From: Rhizorhapis sp. SPR117
Lineage (GTDB): Bacteria > Pseudomonadota > Alphaproteobacteria > Sphingomonadales > Sphingomonadaceae
Reading direction: 5' to 3'
Assembly (NCBI RefSeq): GCF_021742065.1
Contig: NZ_JAKKIE010000048.1
Coordinates: forward strand, 1 to 28,329
Length of the DNA: 28,329 nucleotides
Of the stretch, positions 1-7,973 are shown one piece after another. Numbering within the stretch: the stretch's first letter is position 1; every line of letters starts with the position of its first letter. The notes below the pieces were generated by a model, which saw only the letters and a program-made list of their open reading frames with translations, ran no database searches and was not told the origin of the DNA. The position numbers were made by a program, and so were the translations under genes.

Positions 1-1
1 C

Positions 2-76
2 GCCGACGAGATCCTCGCCGCCGTCAAACGCTTCTGCCAGAAAACAATGAAGCGAACTTCGGATTCAGGTGACTAG
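2..76 (+). CDS. C-terminal tail of a probable transposase (partial)
   Basis: Reading frame 2 is open from the window edge to a TAG at 74-76 and encodes 24 residues ending in RTSDSGD. The tail (ADEILAAVKRFCQ...) resembles the C-termini of IS630-type transposases as I remember them, but it is too short to be sure of the family. No terminal inverted repeat could be recognised downstream. It could also be the end of an unrelated gene. With the IS-like repeats at the other end, it suggests that the window is bounded by insertion sequences. Confidence 0.4.
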   Translation, partial: ADEILAAVKRFCQKTMKRTSDSGD

Positions 77-514
77 AAACTCCGCATTTTCATTTTTGGA
101 TAAATCGAAAAATATTCATGCCCGGAAGATCAGTCAGGCTTTTTGATCGCTCAAATTTCTGGCACCCGCGGTCCTCGGTTTCTGACCCGGCCGGCGAAAA
201 GCGGCGAGGATCGCGCAACGATGTCCAAGGGGTGCGATCAGGTCAATCTCTCCGAAGCTTGCCGTTTCCGGCTCTCTGTTTCTCGAAGGGCTACTACACC
301 CATTTGGGTTGTGCAATGTGCTATCACATTAATTATGGACTGAGCTGTACGCTGACCGGCGGTCGGCTCGGGGGGAGTGCACTTTCGACAACCAAAATCA
401 TTGTTCTGCCAAGGCATGCGCAATCCTTGATGCGAACTCTATTCGATTTCCAAGGTTGACGGACCCCGGGTTCGTATCACAAGGGGGAGGGCCAAAAATC
501 AGATTGAGTGCGCG
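77..514. other. 438-bp stretch with no recognisable gene
   Basis: This region lies between the transposase-like tail and cofE. Short open frames exist on both strands, but their translations are rich in Arg, Ser and Pro, resemble no family I know, and lack good ribosome binding sites. A G-rich run (AAGGGGGAGG, 481-490) ends 24 bases before the cofE ATG, too far to be its ribosome binding site. The promoter of the cof operon presumably lies here, but no clear -35/-10 pair stands out. Confidence 0.5.
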
Positions 515-1270
515 ATGATCCAGATCTATCCCCTTTCAGCGATTGCCGAAGTCCGGCCGGGGGACGATTTGTCGCAAATCCTTGCGCACGCCATCCGGGA
601 GGCTGATCTCGAGCCCCTTGCCTCCGACGTGCTGGTCGTCACTCAAAAGATCGTTTCCAAAGCCGAGGGCCGCTTCGTCGATCTGGAGCGCGTGACACCT
701 GGGTCCGAGGCGATTGCACTTGCTGAATTGACCCGCAAGGATGCCCGCCTGGTGGAACTTGTTCTGTCGGAATCGAGTGAAATCATTCGCGCGGTTCCCA
801 ACGTTTTGATCGCCAGGCACCGTTCTGGGCATGTCATGGCCAATGCCGGGATCGACCGCTCCAATATCGGACCGGGCGGCGACACACGAGCCCTGTTGCT
901 GCCAGTCGATGCCGATGCGTCGGCTGCCCGGCTTTTTGCGGATTTCGGAGCCATGTGGCCGGAACCGCCGGCCGTTGTAATATCGGACAGTTTTGGACGG
1001 CCTTGGCGCTACGGCGTCACTGGCGTGGCCATCGGCGCTTGCGGGCTGCCTGCCCTGATCGATCGTCGCGGAGACCGGGACCGGGACGGAAGAATCCTTG
1101 AGGTCACGCAGATCGCCTTGGCCGATATGGTCGCAAGCGCGGCAGGACTCGTTACTGGTGAGGGAGCCGAGAGCGTACCGGCAGCGCTTGTCCGCGGCCT
1201 TGAATTCAGCTCTGAGAGTCGTTCCGCGGCGGCTTTGGTTCGCCCGATGGATGAGGACCTGTTTCGGTGA
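515..1270 (+). CDS. cofE: Coenzyme F420-0:L-glutamate ligase CofE (single domain)
   Basis: This enzyme adds L-glutamate residues to F420-0 with GTP, the last step of coenzyme F420 synthesis in the cytoplasm. The 251-residue protein carries the family signatures: an N-terminal EVRPGDDL stretch, VLVVTQKIVSKAEGR near residues 40-55, RHRSGHVMANAGIDRSN near 105-121, and ISDSFGRPWRYGVTGVAIG near 153-171. It lacks the C-terminal nitroreductase-like FMN domain that is fused to FbiB in mycobacteria, so it resembles stand-alone archaeal and proteobacterial CofE. The ATG at 515 has only a weak AG-rich upstream site, but no better in-frame start is visible and the N-terminus matches the family. It is the first gene of a cofEDC operon; its TGA overlaps the GTG of cofD. 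No F420-using enzyme is recognisable in the window. Confidence 0.93.
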   Translation: MIQIYPLSAIAEVRPGDDLSQILAHAIREADLEPLASDVLVVTQKIVSKAEGRFVDLERVTPGSEAIALAELTRKDARLVELVLSESSEIIRAVPNVLIARHRSGHVMANAGIDRSNIGPGGDTRALLLPVDADASAARLFADFGAMWPEPPAVVISDSFGRPWRYGVTGVAIGACGLPALIDRRGDRDRDGRILEVTQIALADMVASAAGLVTGEGAESVPAALVRGLEFSSESRSAAALVRPMDEDLFR

Positions 1271-2202
1271 CAGGGCGGGTCACAATTCTCACTGGCGGCG
1301 TGGGGGGCGCCAAGCTGGTCCTGGGGCTGTGTCACGCGATACCGGCCGATCAAGTCACCGCCATCGTCAATACTGGAGACGACTTCAAGCATCTCGGCCT
1401 CTCAATATCTCCAGACATCGATACATTGCTATACACCTTGGCTGCCAAAGCCAATGTCGTTCAGGGATGGGGCCGCGAGAACGAAAGCTGGAATTTCATG
1501 GAAGCGGTGCGATCGCTTGGCGGTGAGCACTGGTTCCAGCTTGGCGATGGCGATCTGGCGCTCCATGTGCTGCGGACCCACCAACTTGGAAACGGGCAGA
1601 CGACCTCGCAGGTCGTTGCTGGCTTTGCCGCAGCGTGGGGAATCAAGACCCGTATCTTGCCGATGAGCGACGATCCAGTTACGACCCGTGTGGAGACCTC
1701 GGACGGGTTGCTGGATTTTCAGGAATATTTCGTGCGGCGCCGCTGCGAACCGGAATTGAAGGCAATTCGGTTTGACGGTTCCCAACAGGCGCGGCCAGCC
1801 CCTGGTGTTCTGGAATCAATCATCGATCCTCAGTGCCAAGCAATTTTAGTTGCCCCTTCCAATCCATTTCTCAGCATAGATCCCATCCTTGCCGTACCCG
1901 GCATACGCGAGGCGCTTGCCACAGCATCCGCCCCGGTTGTCGCCGTCTCGCCGGTCGTCAATGGGGCATCCGTCAAGGGGCCGACTGCCAAATTGATGAA
2001 AGAGCTTGGACTTGTGGTCAGCGCAGGAACCATCGCTGCCCATTATGAAGGCGTGATCAACGGGCTGCTGATAGACAGGCGCGATCCGCCACTGGAATTG
2101 CCGATTGCTTCAGCCCGTGCAGATACACTCATGCACACACTCAACGACCGTATCAACGTGGCTCGCGCCGCGCTCGATCTCGCAGAGACGCTCCGCCGAT
2201 GA
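1267..2202 (+). CDS. cofD: 2-phospho-L-lactate transferase CofD (F420-0 synthesis)
   Basis: CofD (FbiA in actinobacteria) transfers the phospholactyl-type group from its GDP-activated form to the deazaflavin Fo, giving F420-0. The 311-residue protein shows the whole family pattern. TILTGGVGGAKLVLGL sits at the N-terminus. NTGDDFKHLGLSISPDIDT follows near residues 38-56. The segment from residue 66 has GWGRENESWNF and LGDGDLALHVLRT. SDDPVTTRVET lies near 137 and APSNPF near 197, and GPTAKLMKELG comes towards the end. The start is a GTG at 1267 that overlaps the cofE stop (GTGA), implying translational coupling; its own stop overlaps the cofC ATG in the same manner. The substrate could be 2-phospholactate, phosphoenolpyruvate or 3-phosphoglycerate derived, because all three variants of F420 are known and the sequence alone does not decide. 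Confidence 0.95.
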   Translation: MTGRVTILTGGVGGAKLVLGLCHAIPADQVTAIVNTGDDFKHLGLSISPDIDTLLYTLAAKANVVQGWGRENESWNFMEAVRSLGGEHWFQLGDGDLALHVLRTHQLGNGQTTSQVVAGFAAAWGIKTRILPMSDDPVTTRVETSDGLLDFQEYFVRRRCEPELKAIRFDGSQQARPAPGVLESIIDPQCQAILVAPSNPFLSIDPILAVPGIREALATASAPVVAVSPVVNGASVKGPTAKLMKELGLVVSAGTIAAHYEGVINGLLIDRRDPPLELPIASARADTLMHTLNDRINVARAALDLAETLRR

Positions 2203-2759
2203 GGTGGACCGCAGTCGTACCACTCAAGGCCAGCGGCACTCGAAAGACCCGGTTGGCCGGACATCTTTCGGACGAGCGCCGCCGCAAACTCAGTCAGAGC
2301 ATGTTCGATCATGTGACGAAAATCTTGCAGGAACATCCTTCCATTCAAGACACTTTCGTTCTTTCAAGCGAAATTCCACCTGGCTGGAAAGGGGACTGGA
2401 TCGCCGACCTCGACCGCGGCCTGAATGGTGAACTTCAGGCCGCGCGAAACGGTCTCGCCGATCGCAATTTTTTGGCGATCCACGCCGACCTTCCGCTTCT
2501 CTGCGCTGAGGACGTCACGGCCTTGCTTGCAGCTGCCGAGACAACTGGCGCGGCGATAGCGCCAGATCGTCATGGGAAGGGAACGAACGCCCTTGCGCTG
2601 ACGCAGGGTCGCGTTGTCGAGTTTTGTTTCGGGAATGACAGTTTTGCGCGTCACCTTAAACAGATACCCGATTGTGCCATTGTCGTTCGCGAAGGTCTGG
2701 GGCTAGACTTGGACACGCCTGACGATCTCAATCGCGTGATCTTGGCAGGCCGGGCCTGA
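2199..2759 (+). CDS. cofC: Phospholactate-type guanylyltransferase CofC
   Basis: CofC (FbiD) activates 2-phospholactate, phosphoenolpyruvate or 3-phosphoglycerate with GTP to give the donor used by CofD. The protein has 186 residues, slightly short for the family (about 200-220). It contains the nucleotide-binding VPLKASGTRKTRLA at residues 7-20, GLNGELQAAR in the middle, then HADLPLL and APDRHGKGTNALAL, all diagnostic. Its ATG overlaps the cofD stop (ATGA), completing a three-gene unit without gaps. The Fo synthase genes (cofG/cofH or fbiC) are absent here and must lie elsewhere. The gene ends 67 bp from the stop of a convergent SDR; no strong terminator is visible between them. Confidence 0.92.
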   Translation: MRWTAVVPLKASGTRKTRLAGHLSDERRRKLSQSMFDHVTKILQEHPSIQDTFVLSSEIPPGWKGDWIADLDRGLNGELQAARNGLADRNFLAIHADLPLLCAEDVTALLAAAETTGAAIAPDRHGKGTNALALTQGRVVEFCFGNDSFARHLKQIPDCAIVVREGLGLDLDTPDDLNRVILAGRA

Positions 2760-2826
2760 CAGCCTCGTCGGCTATTCGGTTGTCAAGGCACTGGACTGAC
2801 CTCGACACGCAAACTCTTCGCCTCCA

Positions 2827-3594
2827 TCAACCGCGCCAGCTTGCGGTAAGGCCTCCATCGACGACAAATACCTGCCCCGTAATGAACGATGCCTGGTCGG
2901 ACGCCAGGAAGACAATCATCGAAGCAACTTCCTCAGGTTCTCCCCACCGGCCGAGAGGAACGCACAAGCGCTCATGAATGAGCGCGTCGCTCTCTTCCTG
3001 GGTGGCACGCAGGCCCTCGGTCATCGGTGTCGCGGTGTATCCCGGGCAAACGACGTTCACGCGGACACCGTCGGCGGCATAGTTCAGCGCGGCATCCCTT
3101 GTCGCGCCGATAACGCCGTGCTTCGCCGGGCCATATCCGGCAGGTCCGCCGCCGCCGCCCGTCCCCATTGTCGAAGAAATGTTGACGATCGAGCCGCCTC
3201 TCTTTTGCAAGTGCGGAAGACTGGCCCGCATGACCCGCCACGTGCCGAGGAGAAAGAGATCAACATTCCGCTCGAAATCGTCATATTGGTCAGTCGTCGT
3301 CTTGCCGGCTGAATTCACCACGACATCGATCGCACCAAATTTTGCAGCGACCTGTTCGATAGCGCTACGCACCTGGTCGTCATTGCGCACGTCGACTGGC
3401 ACAAACATAGCCGATCCACCGCTTGCGGTCAGTTCGGCAACCAAACTGCGTGCAGCAATTTCATCGATGTCGGCTATAATTACGTTTGCGTTGTTTGCCA
3501 TCAGGGCAAACGCAGTCGCCCGGCCAATGCCGCTTGCACCTCCAAAGATGCAGCACGTCTTTCCGGCCAAGCCGGGGTACATAGCTGGTATCAT
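2827..3594 (-). CDS. SDR family oxidoreductase (classical)
   Basis: A 255-residue classical short-chain dehydrogenase/reductase, NAD(P)-dependent and cytosolic. The glycine motif is GGASGIG at 18-24 (the first Thr of TGxxxGxG is replaced by Gly), followed by NSAG at 94-97, Ser140/141 and the catalytic YGPAK (Tyr154, Lys158). A Gly-rich insert (TGGGGG) lies just before the active-site Tyr. The C-terminal GQVFVVDGG is typical of the family. An acidic D42 after the second strand suggests NAD rather than NADP. The ATG at 3594 is preceded by AGGGGAT; a second ATG four codons later is possible. It is divergent from the MarR gene at 3977, which may control it. The substrate is unknown; an alcohol/ketone or 3-hydroxyacyl-CoA role is likely. 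Confidence 0.9.
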   Translation of the reverse strand: MIPAMYPGLAGKTCCIFGGASGIGRATAFALMANNANVIIADIDEIAARSLVAELTASGGSAMFVPVDVRNDDQVRSAIEQVAAKFGAIDVVVNSAGKTTTDQYDDFERNVDLFLLGTWRVMRASLPHLQKRGGSIVNISSTMGTGGGGGPAGYGPAKHGVIGATRDAALNYAADGVRVNVVCPGYTATPMTEGLRATQEESDALIHERLCVPLGRWGEPEEVASMIVFLASDQASFITGQVFVVDGGLTASWRG

Positions 3595-3976
3595 AATGGC
3601 ATCCCCTGTTTTGCCTGCTCACTATAAAGTTGCGAATGCGTTGAGAGCAAGCATGATTGGTGCTGGCGGCGCGATGATCTTTACCTTTGCCTCCGGTATC
3701 CGGCGACGCGGCACGCGACCGCCGCTACGCCATCCCTTCCCCCCAGCCGCGCAATGGCACGTATTTCGAACGGGCTTTCGAATTTTGTCGCAGCCCATCG
3801 ACAATCGGCCGGATCGAAATCGGCACCATGGGCTCGTGAAAGACATTGATTGCGTCCCCGGTGTTCATAATATGCACCAGTTGCAATTTGCTCGATTTCG
3901 CAACTATTACATAAGCGCCAAACGCCAGGAAGGAATCGCGCTGGCTTTGGCATCGATGCACGGAAAAGGGGGGGCG
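3595..3976. promoter_or_regulatory. Divergent SDR/marR control region with AGTTGC half-sites
   Basis: This 382-bp gap separates two divergently transcribed genes and should hold both promoters. It contains AGTTGC (3879-3884) facing GCAACT (3900-3905), an inverted pair spanning 27 bp, located 71 bp before the marR ATG. A third copy, AGTTGCGAA at 3628-3636, is the exact reverse complement of TTCGCAACT at 3897-3905 and lies 34 bp upstream of the SDR start. MarR proteins normally bind such inverted repeats, so these are operator candidates. The 417-codon frame that runs through this gap crosses the SDR on the opposite strand, and only its MarR portion is credible. Confidence 0.35.
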
Positions 3977-4432
3977 ATGGCTGTACCAGAACCAAATGTC
4001 GCAATGCGCATCAGTTATCTTGCGCGAACGCTGCGCACGCGTTTTGATAGCAAGACCCGTGACATTGGACTGACCCGGGCGCAGTGGCGAACCATCGTCA
4101 GCGTGAGAATGGAACCCGGAGCAACGCAACACCGCATCGCCGAGCTGCTTCAGGTCGGTGCCGTAACGGCGGGCCGCTCGATCGACCGGCTTACGGAGGC
4201 CGGTTGGCTTGAACGCCGCTCCGACCCGGCTGACCGCCGCGCCTATCGCGTCTATGTTGCAGAGAAGGCGACGCCGGTGCTCGAACGGTTGGGCGTGATC
4301 GCGGAAGAAGAAGGGTGGATCGCATTCGCGGGATTTGACGCCCATGAAATGGAGTTGTTGCGCAATATGCTGGACCGCGTCGCTCGTAATCTCGACCATT
4401 GCGACAATCTGATAGACGACACTTCCTCATAG
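3977..4432 (+). CDS. MarR family transcriptional regulator
   Basis: A 151-residue winged-helix regulator. The DNA-binding core is visible as LTRAQWRTIVSV, then ATQHRIAELLQVGAVTAGRSIDRLTEAGWLERRSDPADRR, with the wing Asp-x-Arg (DPADRRAYRVY) typical of MarR. The C-terminal helix would form the dimer interface. The ATG at 3977 is preceded by a strong purine-rich site (AAAAGGGGGGG); an in-frame ATG at 3956 has none and is not chosen. MarR proteins usually repress their own and a neighbouring gene and release DNA on binding a phenolic, acyl-CoA or similar ligand. The divergent SDR is the obvious target. Confidence 0.88.
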   Translation: MAVPEPNVAMRISYLARTLRTRFDSKTRDIGLTRAQWRTIVSVRMEPGATQHRIAELLQVGAVTAGRSIDRLTEAGWLERRSDPADRRAYRVYVAEKATPVLERLGVIAEEEGWIAFAGFDAHEMELLRNMLDRVARNLDHCDNLIDDTSS

Positions 4433-4524
4433 CCATTGGCTAGATATTCTTCGCGGTAATTTGCGCGTCAAGCGATCAGGCGCGGAGTTTGAAGTATCCG
4501 GCCCGATCGATGTGCATCAATGCT

Positions 4525-4797
4525 TTAACGCAGCTTCGAGATTTCGCGCTTGCTGAGCGATGTCGTAACCTGCCTGTCGTCAACCGTGAGCGTGTTGGCG
4601 GGAATGACAACAAAGCGCTGGTTCAGGATGACCTGCACTGACCCATCGGGCATCACGCGTGTAACATTGCCGAGACGGACGCCGCTAGAATCACGAACGG
4701 TCATTCCACGTTGTGCAGCGTTCTCGGAGGCGGCTGGTTGCGCCAGAACAGGGACCGAAACGCCAAAAAGTGCAGCACAAATCAATATTTTACGCAT
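4525..4797 (-). CDS. Small secreted protein, PRC-barrel-like, unknown function
   Basis: A 90-residue protein starting at the ATG at 4797, which has GGAGA a few bases upstream. The longer frame starting at 4839 has no such site. Residues 1-19 form a signal peptide (positive RK, a hydrophobic core, VLA then Gln at the cleavage site), so the product is periplasmic. The mature part has the pattern GMTVRDSSGVRLGNVTRV...DGSVQV, followed by a short stretch ending TSLSKREISKL. This resembles small sphingomonad secreted proteins with a PRC-barrel-like fold. I cannot assign a role. It is probably monocistronic. An inverted repeat (CTAAGC 4842-4847 / GCTTAG 4865-4870) lies just upstream and may be regulatory. 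Confidence 0.72.
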   Translation of the reverse strand: MRKILICAALFGVSVPVLAQPAASENAAQRGMTVRDSSGVRLGNVTRVMPDGSVQVILNQRFVVIPANTLTVDDRQVTTSLSKREISKLR

Positions 4798-4930
4798 ATT
4801 TTCTCCATCTTTGATATGGGCAGAAACGTTCTCACCCAAAACTAAGCAAGGGGTTAATACGCAAGCTTAGGATATGCTGCAATATCAAATTAGATGACTC
4901 GCAAGTCACCCGGTTTGGCGCTGCGCACAA

Positions 4931-4958
4931 CGAAAAGGGCGGGCCAAAAGGCTCGCCC
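4931..4958 (-). terminator. Rho-independent terminator of the amidohydrolase gene
   Basis: GGGCGGGCC (4937-4945) and GGCTCGCCC (4950-4958) form a nine-pair stem with one G-T wobble and an AAAA loop. Read on the minus strand, the stem is followed directly by TTTT (complement of 4933-4936). It lies 50 bp downstream of the amidohydrolase stop, in the right orientation for that gene. Confidence 0.75.
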
Positions 4959-5008
4959 CAATGCTGATCCAGTCGGAGCGTCTCACCAAGTGGCGAAAGG
5001 CCTTGGTG

Positions 5009-6121
5009 TTATGCTGCCAGCTTTTCGCTCGTGTGCACCACTGAAGGAACGCCGAAAAGTCGCGAGGCATTCATGCCTAGAATATCGGACTTTACGGATT
5101 CGCTGGCATCCAATCCGTCGAAAAGTTCGTGCACGAGATTTCGGCTGTGCGGGAATGTGCCCTCGGCATGGGGATAGTCCGAGCCCCACATGACATTTCG
5201 CGCGCCCGGGAGACCCGCCGCGGCAGCTGCGATGCAGCTGCGGTCATGTTGGAAGCTCGCCCAGACCTGATCGTCGATAATCTGGCTAGGAAGCCGACTG
5301 AGCTTCGGGCGGACAAATTTGGCATGGGCCTCGGCAACTTCATCAAGGCGTTCAGCCAAAGCCACAAGCCAGCTCGCACCACTTTCGATAAAAGCCACCT
5401 TGGCTCCCGGATTGCGATCCAGCACCCCCCCTGCGACGAGATACATCGCTGTGCTCTGGGCATCCATAGCTTGCTGGGTGTAGTTGATGATAGCGCCGCC
5501 CGGCCCCTTCTCGCTCTGTACGCTTTCCAGGCCGGTTCCGGTGTGCATTACAAAAACGATGCCGTGCTTCGCGCCCCGCGCAAAAACCGGATCCCACTTC
5601 TCATCGTTATATTTGGCCATACCGGCAGGTGTGACAGCCGGCAACATGGCGGCAGTGATCCCCTTGCTGGCAAGATAGTCGAGTTCGGCTATGGTGTTCG
5701 AGAAATCGAGCACCGGCAACATCCCACAGCGCACGAAGCGATCCTTGTGTCCGCCGAGGAATTCATCGTTCCAGTCATTGTAAAGACGCGCCGATGCCGC
5801 TTCGGCATCGGTATCTCCGATTGCATAAAGCCACAGACCAAGGGTGGGAAAGCATATTTCTGCGTCAATACCTTCCAGTTCCATGTCTTCGAGCCGCCCA
5901 TCCAGGTCACGAAGACCCTTGCGCTCTGCACTAATGGCATCTTCGCGATGCTGACCCACACGAAGTCGGTAGATCACCTTCTCCTCTGTTCCGGTCAGGA
6001 TAAAATCCCCATCCTTGCGCGCTTTAATAGCGTGCCGCTGCATACTCGCCGGCAACCCGCCCGAAAAAATGTCGGCCGGTTCCATAATGTGGCTGTCGGC
6101 ACTGAAAACAAAAGGTTTCAT
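5009..6121 (-). CDS. Amidohydrolase family protein (ACMSD-like TIM barrel)
   Basis: A 370-residue metal-dependent hydrolase/decarboxylase of the amidohydrolase 2 family (as in 2-amino-3-carboxymuconate-semialdehyde decarboxylase). Metal-binding signatures are DSH at residues 9-11 (a D-x-H variant of H-x-H), FVMHTGTG in the middle, AFIESGASWL later and WGSDYPH at about 312-318, whose Asp is the expected conserved catalytic residue. The start at 6121 (MKPFVFSADSH) is chosen because GGAG stands seven bases upstream; the longer frame to 6166 has no such site. Related proteins are common in sphingomonad and mycobacterial clusters for aromatic, terpenoid or steroid breakdown, where they may cleave beta-diketones or decarboxylate, but the substrate here is unknown. 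It stands alone, ends at a good terminator and is divergent from the HSD10-type gene. Confidence 0.87.
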   Translation of the reverse strand: MKPFVFSADSHIMEPADIFSGGLPASMQRHAIKARKDGDFILTGTEEKVIYRLRVGQHREDAISAERKGLRDLDGRLEDMELEGIDAEICFPTLGLWLYAIGDTDAEAASARLYNDWNDEFLGGHKDRFVRCGMLPVLDFSNTIAELDYLASKGITAAMLPAVTPAGMAKYNDEKWDPVFARGAKHGIVFVMHTGTGLESVQSEKGPGGAIINYTQQAMDAQSTAMYLVAGGVLDRNPGAKVAFIESGASWLVALAERLDEVAEAHAKFVRPKLSRLPSQIIDDQVWASFQHDRSCIAAAAAGLPGARNVMWGSDYPHAEGTFPHSRNLVHELFDGLDASESVKSDILGMNASRLFGVPSVVHTSEKLAA

Positions 6122-6663
6122 TTCAATTCTCCAGGATTTGATTCGGCCAAGCCGACTTATCGGCATTTCTAATACATTCTTGCGGACATTTCCATAGCCT
6201 ATCGGACATTCAGTAGAATCGCCAATATCCTAATTCCATCTTTAATTCTGATTCAAATATGGAAATCTGCGGTCCATTTCTCAAGGCCAATATGGCGCGC
6301 CGCTTCGGCAAATTGCTCAAAAAGGTGAGCCCGGCCAAATAGCGCACACTGATAACACAATCGCCATGGACGGCGCTGCGGAGGGCATCGGAAGGATGCT
6401 GGTTTATCCCGACTGACGTATTCCACTTGCCTGCAAGCGTCCTTTCTGGTCATTATACCCACCTAACTAACAGTAGGTTGAAACAAGTGGACGAGTGCCT
6501 CACTATTGCCCAGAATGATTGAAGCGATCGATTTTAAGCGCCGATTCTGATTGCAGTCCGTCCGGTGCCGCATGACACGTTGATCAACCGCTTCGCGGAA
6601 ACCGCAGCGCGGTGAGACGCATTTACGATGTTAAAAAGTATGAGATTAAAGGAAGGAAAAGCA
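6122..6663. promoter_or_regulatory. 542-bp divergent region between amidohydrolase and HSD10-type genes
   Basis: No convincing gene is present. Two features stand out. CGGACATT occurs twice in direct orientation (6183-6190 and 6203-6210), exactly 20 bp apart, 62-89 bp upstream of the amidohydrolase start. ACCTA and TAGGT (6461-6465 and 6474-6478) form an interrupted palindrome about 190 bp before the plus-strand gene. Either could be an operator. A 69-codon minus-strand frame (6253-6462) lacks a ribosome binding site and a recognisable family. Confidence 0.3.
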
Positions 6664-7458
6664 ATGAAGCAAGTCACCGGATTAGGCGCAATCGTAACCG
6701 GCGGGTCATCGGGACTCGGCAAGGCCAGCGTCGAAGCACTGGCCGCGGCAGGAATGAAAGTTGCCGTATTCGACGTCAACGAAGCGGCAGGCGAAGCAAT
6801 TGCCCAGGCCGCCGGCGGGATTTTCTGCAAGGTCGACATCACCAGCGAGGACAGCGTGATTGCCGGGCTTGAGAAGGCCCGTGCAGCGCATGGACAAGAG
6901 CGAGCACTGGTGCATTGCGCTCAGGTTTCCCGCCACGGCAAGACTTTGGCCTTCGACAAGAAGAGCGGGAGCTTCAAGCGTTTTTCTACAGAAGACTTTG
7001 CTTTCAGTGCGGACGGCCTGCTGGTTGCCAGCTATCGGATGGCATCGCTTTCGGCCTTGGGTATGGCCCAAGCCGAGCCCCTGAATGAAGACGGCGAGCG
7101 CGGCTGCATTACGCTGACCAGTTCGGTTGCTGCGCAAGACGGCCAGGTCGGACAAGTGGCGTATGGCTCGATGAAGGCGGGAATCAACGGCCTGGTCCTT
7201 CCCCTCGCGCGTGACCTCATGGATATGGGAATTCGCGTCAATTCGGTCATGCCCGGCATTTTCGCCACGCCTCCGATGCTTGCGGTCAAAGATACGGCAC
7301 CCGAGATTTTCGACGGCCTCGGCAAATCGGTACCATTCCCTAAGCGGCTCGGACATCCGGAAGAGTTTGGCCAGTTTATCCTGGAACTCGTACGCAACAA
7401 CTACATGAACGGGCAGGCGATCCGGCTCGACGGCGCAATACGCATGCCGCCCAAGTGA
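6664..7458 (+). CDS. 3-hydroxyacyl-CoA dehydrogenase, type II (HSD10-like SDR)
   Basis: A 264-residue SDR of the HSD10/type-2 3-hydroxyacyl-CoA dehydrogenase kind, which oxidises the 3-hydroxyacyl-CoA intermediate of beta-oxidation with NAD. Support includes TGGSSGLG at 12-19, Asp37 after the second strand (NAD preference), the HSD10-type extension before the active site (NEDGERGCITLTSS), Ser153/154, and YGSMK (Tyr167, Lys171). The C-terminus has LGKSVPFPKRLGHPEEF and ends IRLDGAIRMPPK, a hallmark of this subfamily. The usual NCAG is replaced by HCAQ (84-87). The ATG at 6664 has GGAAGG upstream; the in-frame start at 6628 does not. Seven bases separate it from the thioesterase gene, so the two are probably co-transcribed. 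Confidence 0.88.
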   Translation: MKQVTGLGAIVTGGSSGLGKASVEALAAAGMKVAVFDVNEAAGEAIAQAAGGIFCKVDITSEDSVIAGLEKARAAHGQERALVHCAQVSRHGKTLAFDKKSGSFKRFSTEDFAFSADGLLVASYRMASLSALGMAQAEPLNEDGERGCITLTSSVAAQDGQVGQVAYGSMKAGINGLVLPLARDLMDMGIRVNSVMPGIFATPPMLAVKDTAPEIFDGLGKSVPFPKRLGHPEEFGQFILELVRNNYMNGQAIRLDGAIRMPPK

Positions 7459-7465
7459 GGGCCAC

Positions 7466-7933
7466 ATGAGCGATGCACTTGCACGAGCGGCAGCGCAGAA
7501 TCCTCCCGACGGGTTCGCTCCATTGCGCCTCGAAGGGTTTATCGCAGACAACGGGCCGGTGTTCGGAAAGCGACAGGCCGATGGCTCGATTGTTGTTGGC
7601 TGTCGGATCATGCCGAACATGTGCAATCCGTCGCAGGTTGTTCACGGCGGATGGGTGGCGTCTCTGTTCGATATCGCCCTGCCCCTTGCTTCGCGATCGG
7701 TCACGCCAGAACTGAACGATCACTTTTTTCTGACGATCAACTTGACCGTCGACTACTTGAGCGGAGCGCGCCTCGGTGACTGGATAGAGTTGCGAGCCCG
7801 GTGTCTGCGGCGGACAAAGCGGATGATGTTTACCGACGCTCTCATGACGGTAGGCGACGAGATCATGGCGCGCGGCAGCGGCGTGTTTCGAATCGGCCCA
7901 AAGGGAGCCGCCGCGACGTTGCACGGAATTTGA
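7466..7933 (+). CDS. PaaI-type hotdog-fold thioesterase
   Basis: A 155-residue single hotdog-domain protein. The helix signature VVHGGWVASLFDIALPLA (residues about 58-75) and the following TINLTVDYL strand are typical of PaaI/YigI-like acyl-CoA thioesterases, in which the acidic residue of the helix assists hydrolysis of an aryl- or acyl-CoA. The ATG has GAGGG just upstream and lies seven bases after the HSD10-type stop. Its role would be releasing CoA from stalled or toxic thioesters of the pathway. The exact substrate is unknown. Confidence 0.85.
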   Translation: MSDALARAAAQNPPDGFAPLRLEGFIADNGPVFGKRQADGSIVVGCRIMPNMCNPSQVVHGGWVASLFDIALPLASRSVTPELNDHFFLTINLTVDYLSGARLGDWIELRARCLRRTKRMMFTDALMTVGDEIMARGSGVFRIGPKGAAATLHGI

Positions 7934-7973
7934 TTCCAGTACGGCGCCCGTGAGCAGGCCGGGCCGATACGAT

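Noticed and set aside
118..459. 113-codon plus-strand frame upstream of cofE
   Set aside because: Composition is unlike the neighbouring genes, no family resemblance and no ribosome binding site; overlapping frames on the other strand are equally open.
2760..2826. Terminator between cofC and the convergent SDR
   Set aside because: Only a four-pair stem (AGCC/GGCT) is visible and no T-run follows.
2827..3594. The SDR next to cofC as an F420-dependent enzyme
   Set aside because: Its Rossmann motif and YxxxK site are those of NAD(P)-dependent SDRs; nothing indicates deazaflavin binding.
3179..3976. N-terminal extension of the MarR frame over the SDR gene
   Set aside because: It is antisense to a well-supported SDR; the MarR domain begins only after 3977, where a strong ribosome binding site stands.
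5129..6172. 347-codon plus-strand frame
   Set aside because: It is the antisense shadow of the amidohydrolase gene, which has clear metal-site motifs.
6253..6462. 69-codon minus-strand frame in the divergent gap
   Set aside because: The phrase CYQCALFGRAHLFEQFAEAARHIG looks protein-like, but there is no ribosome binding site, no known family and it lies in a promoter region.
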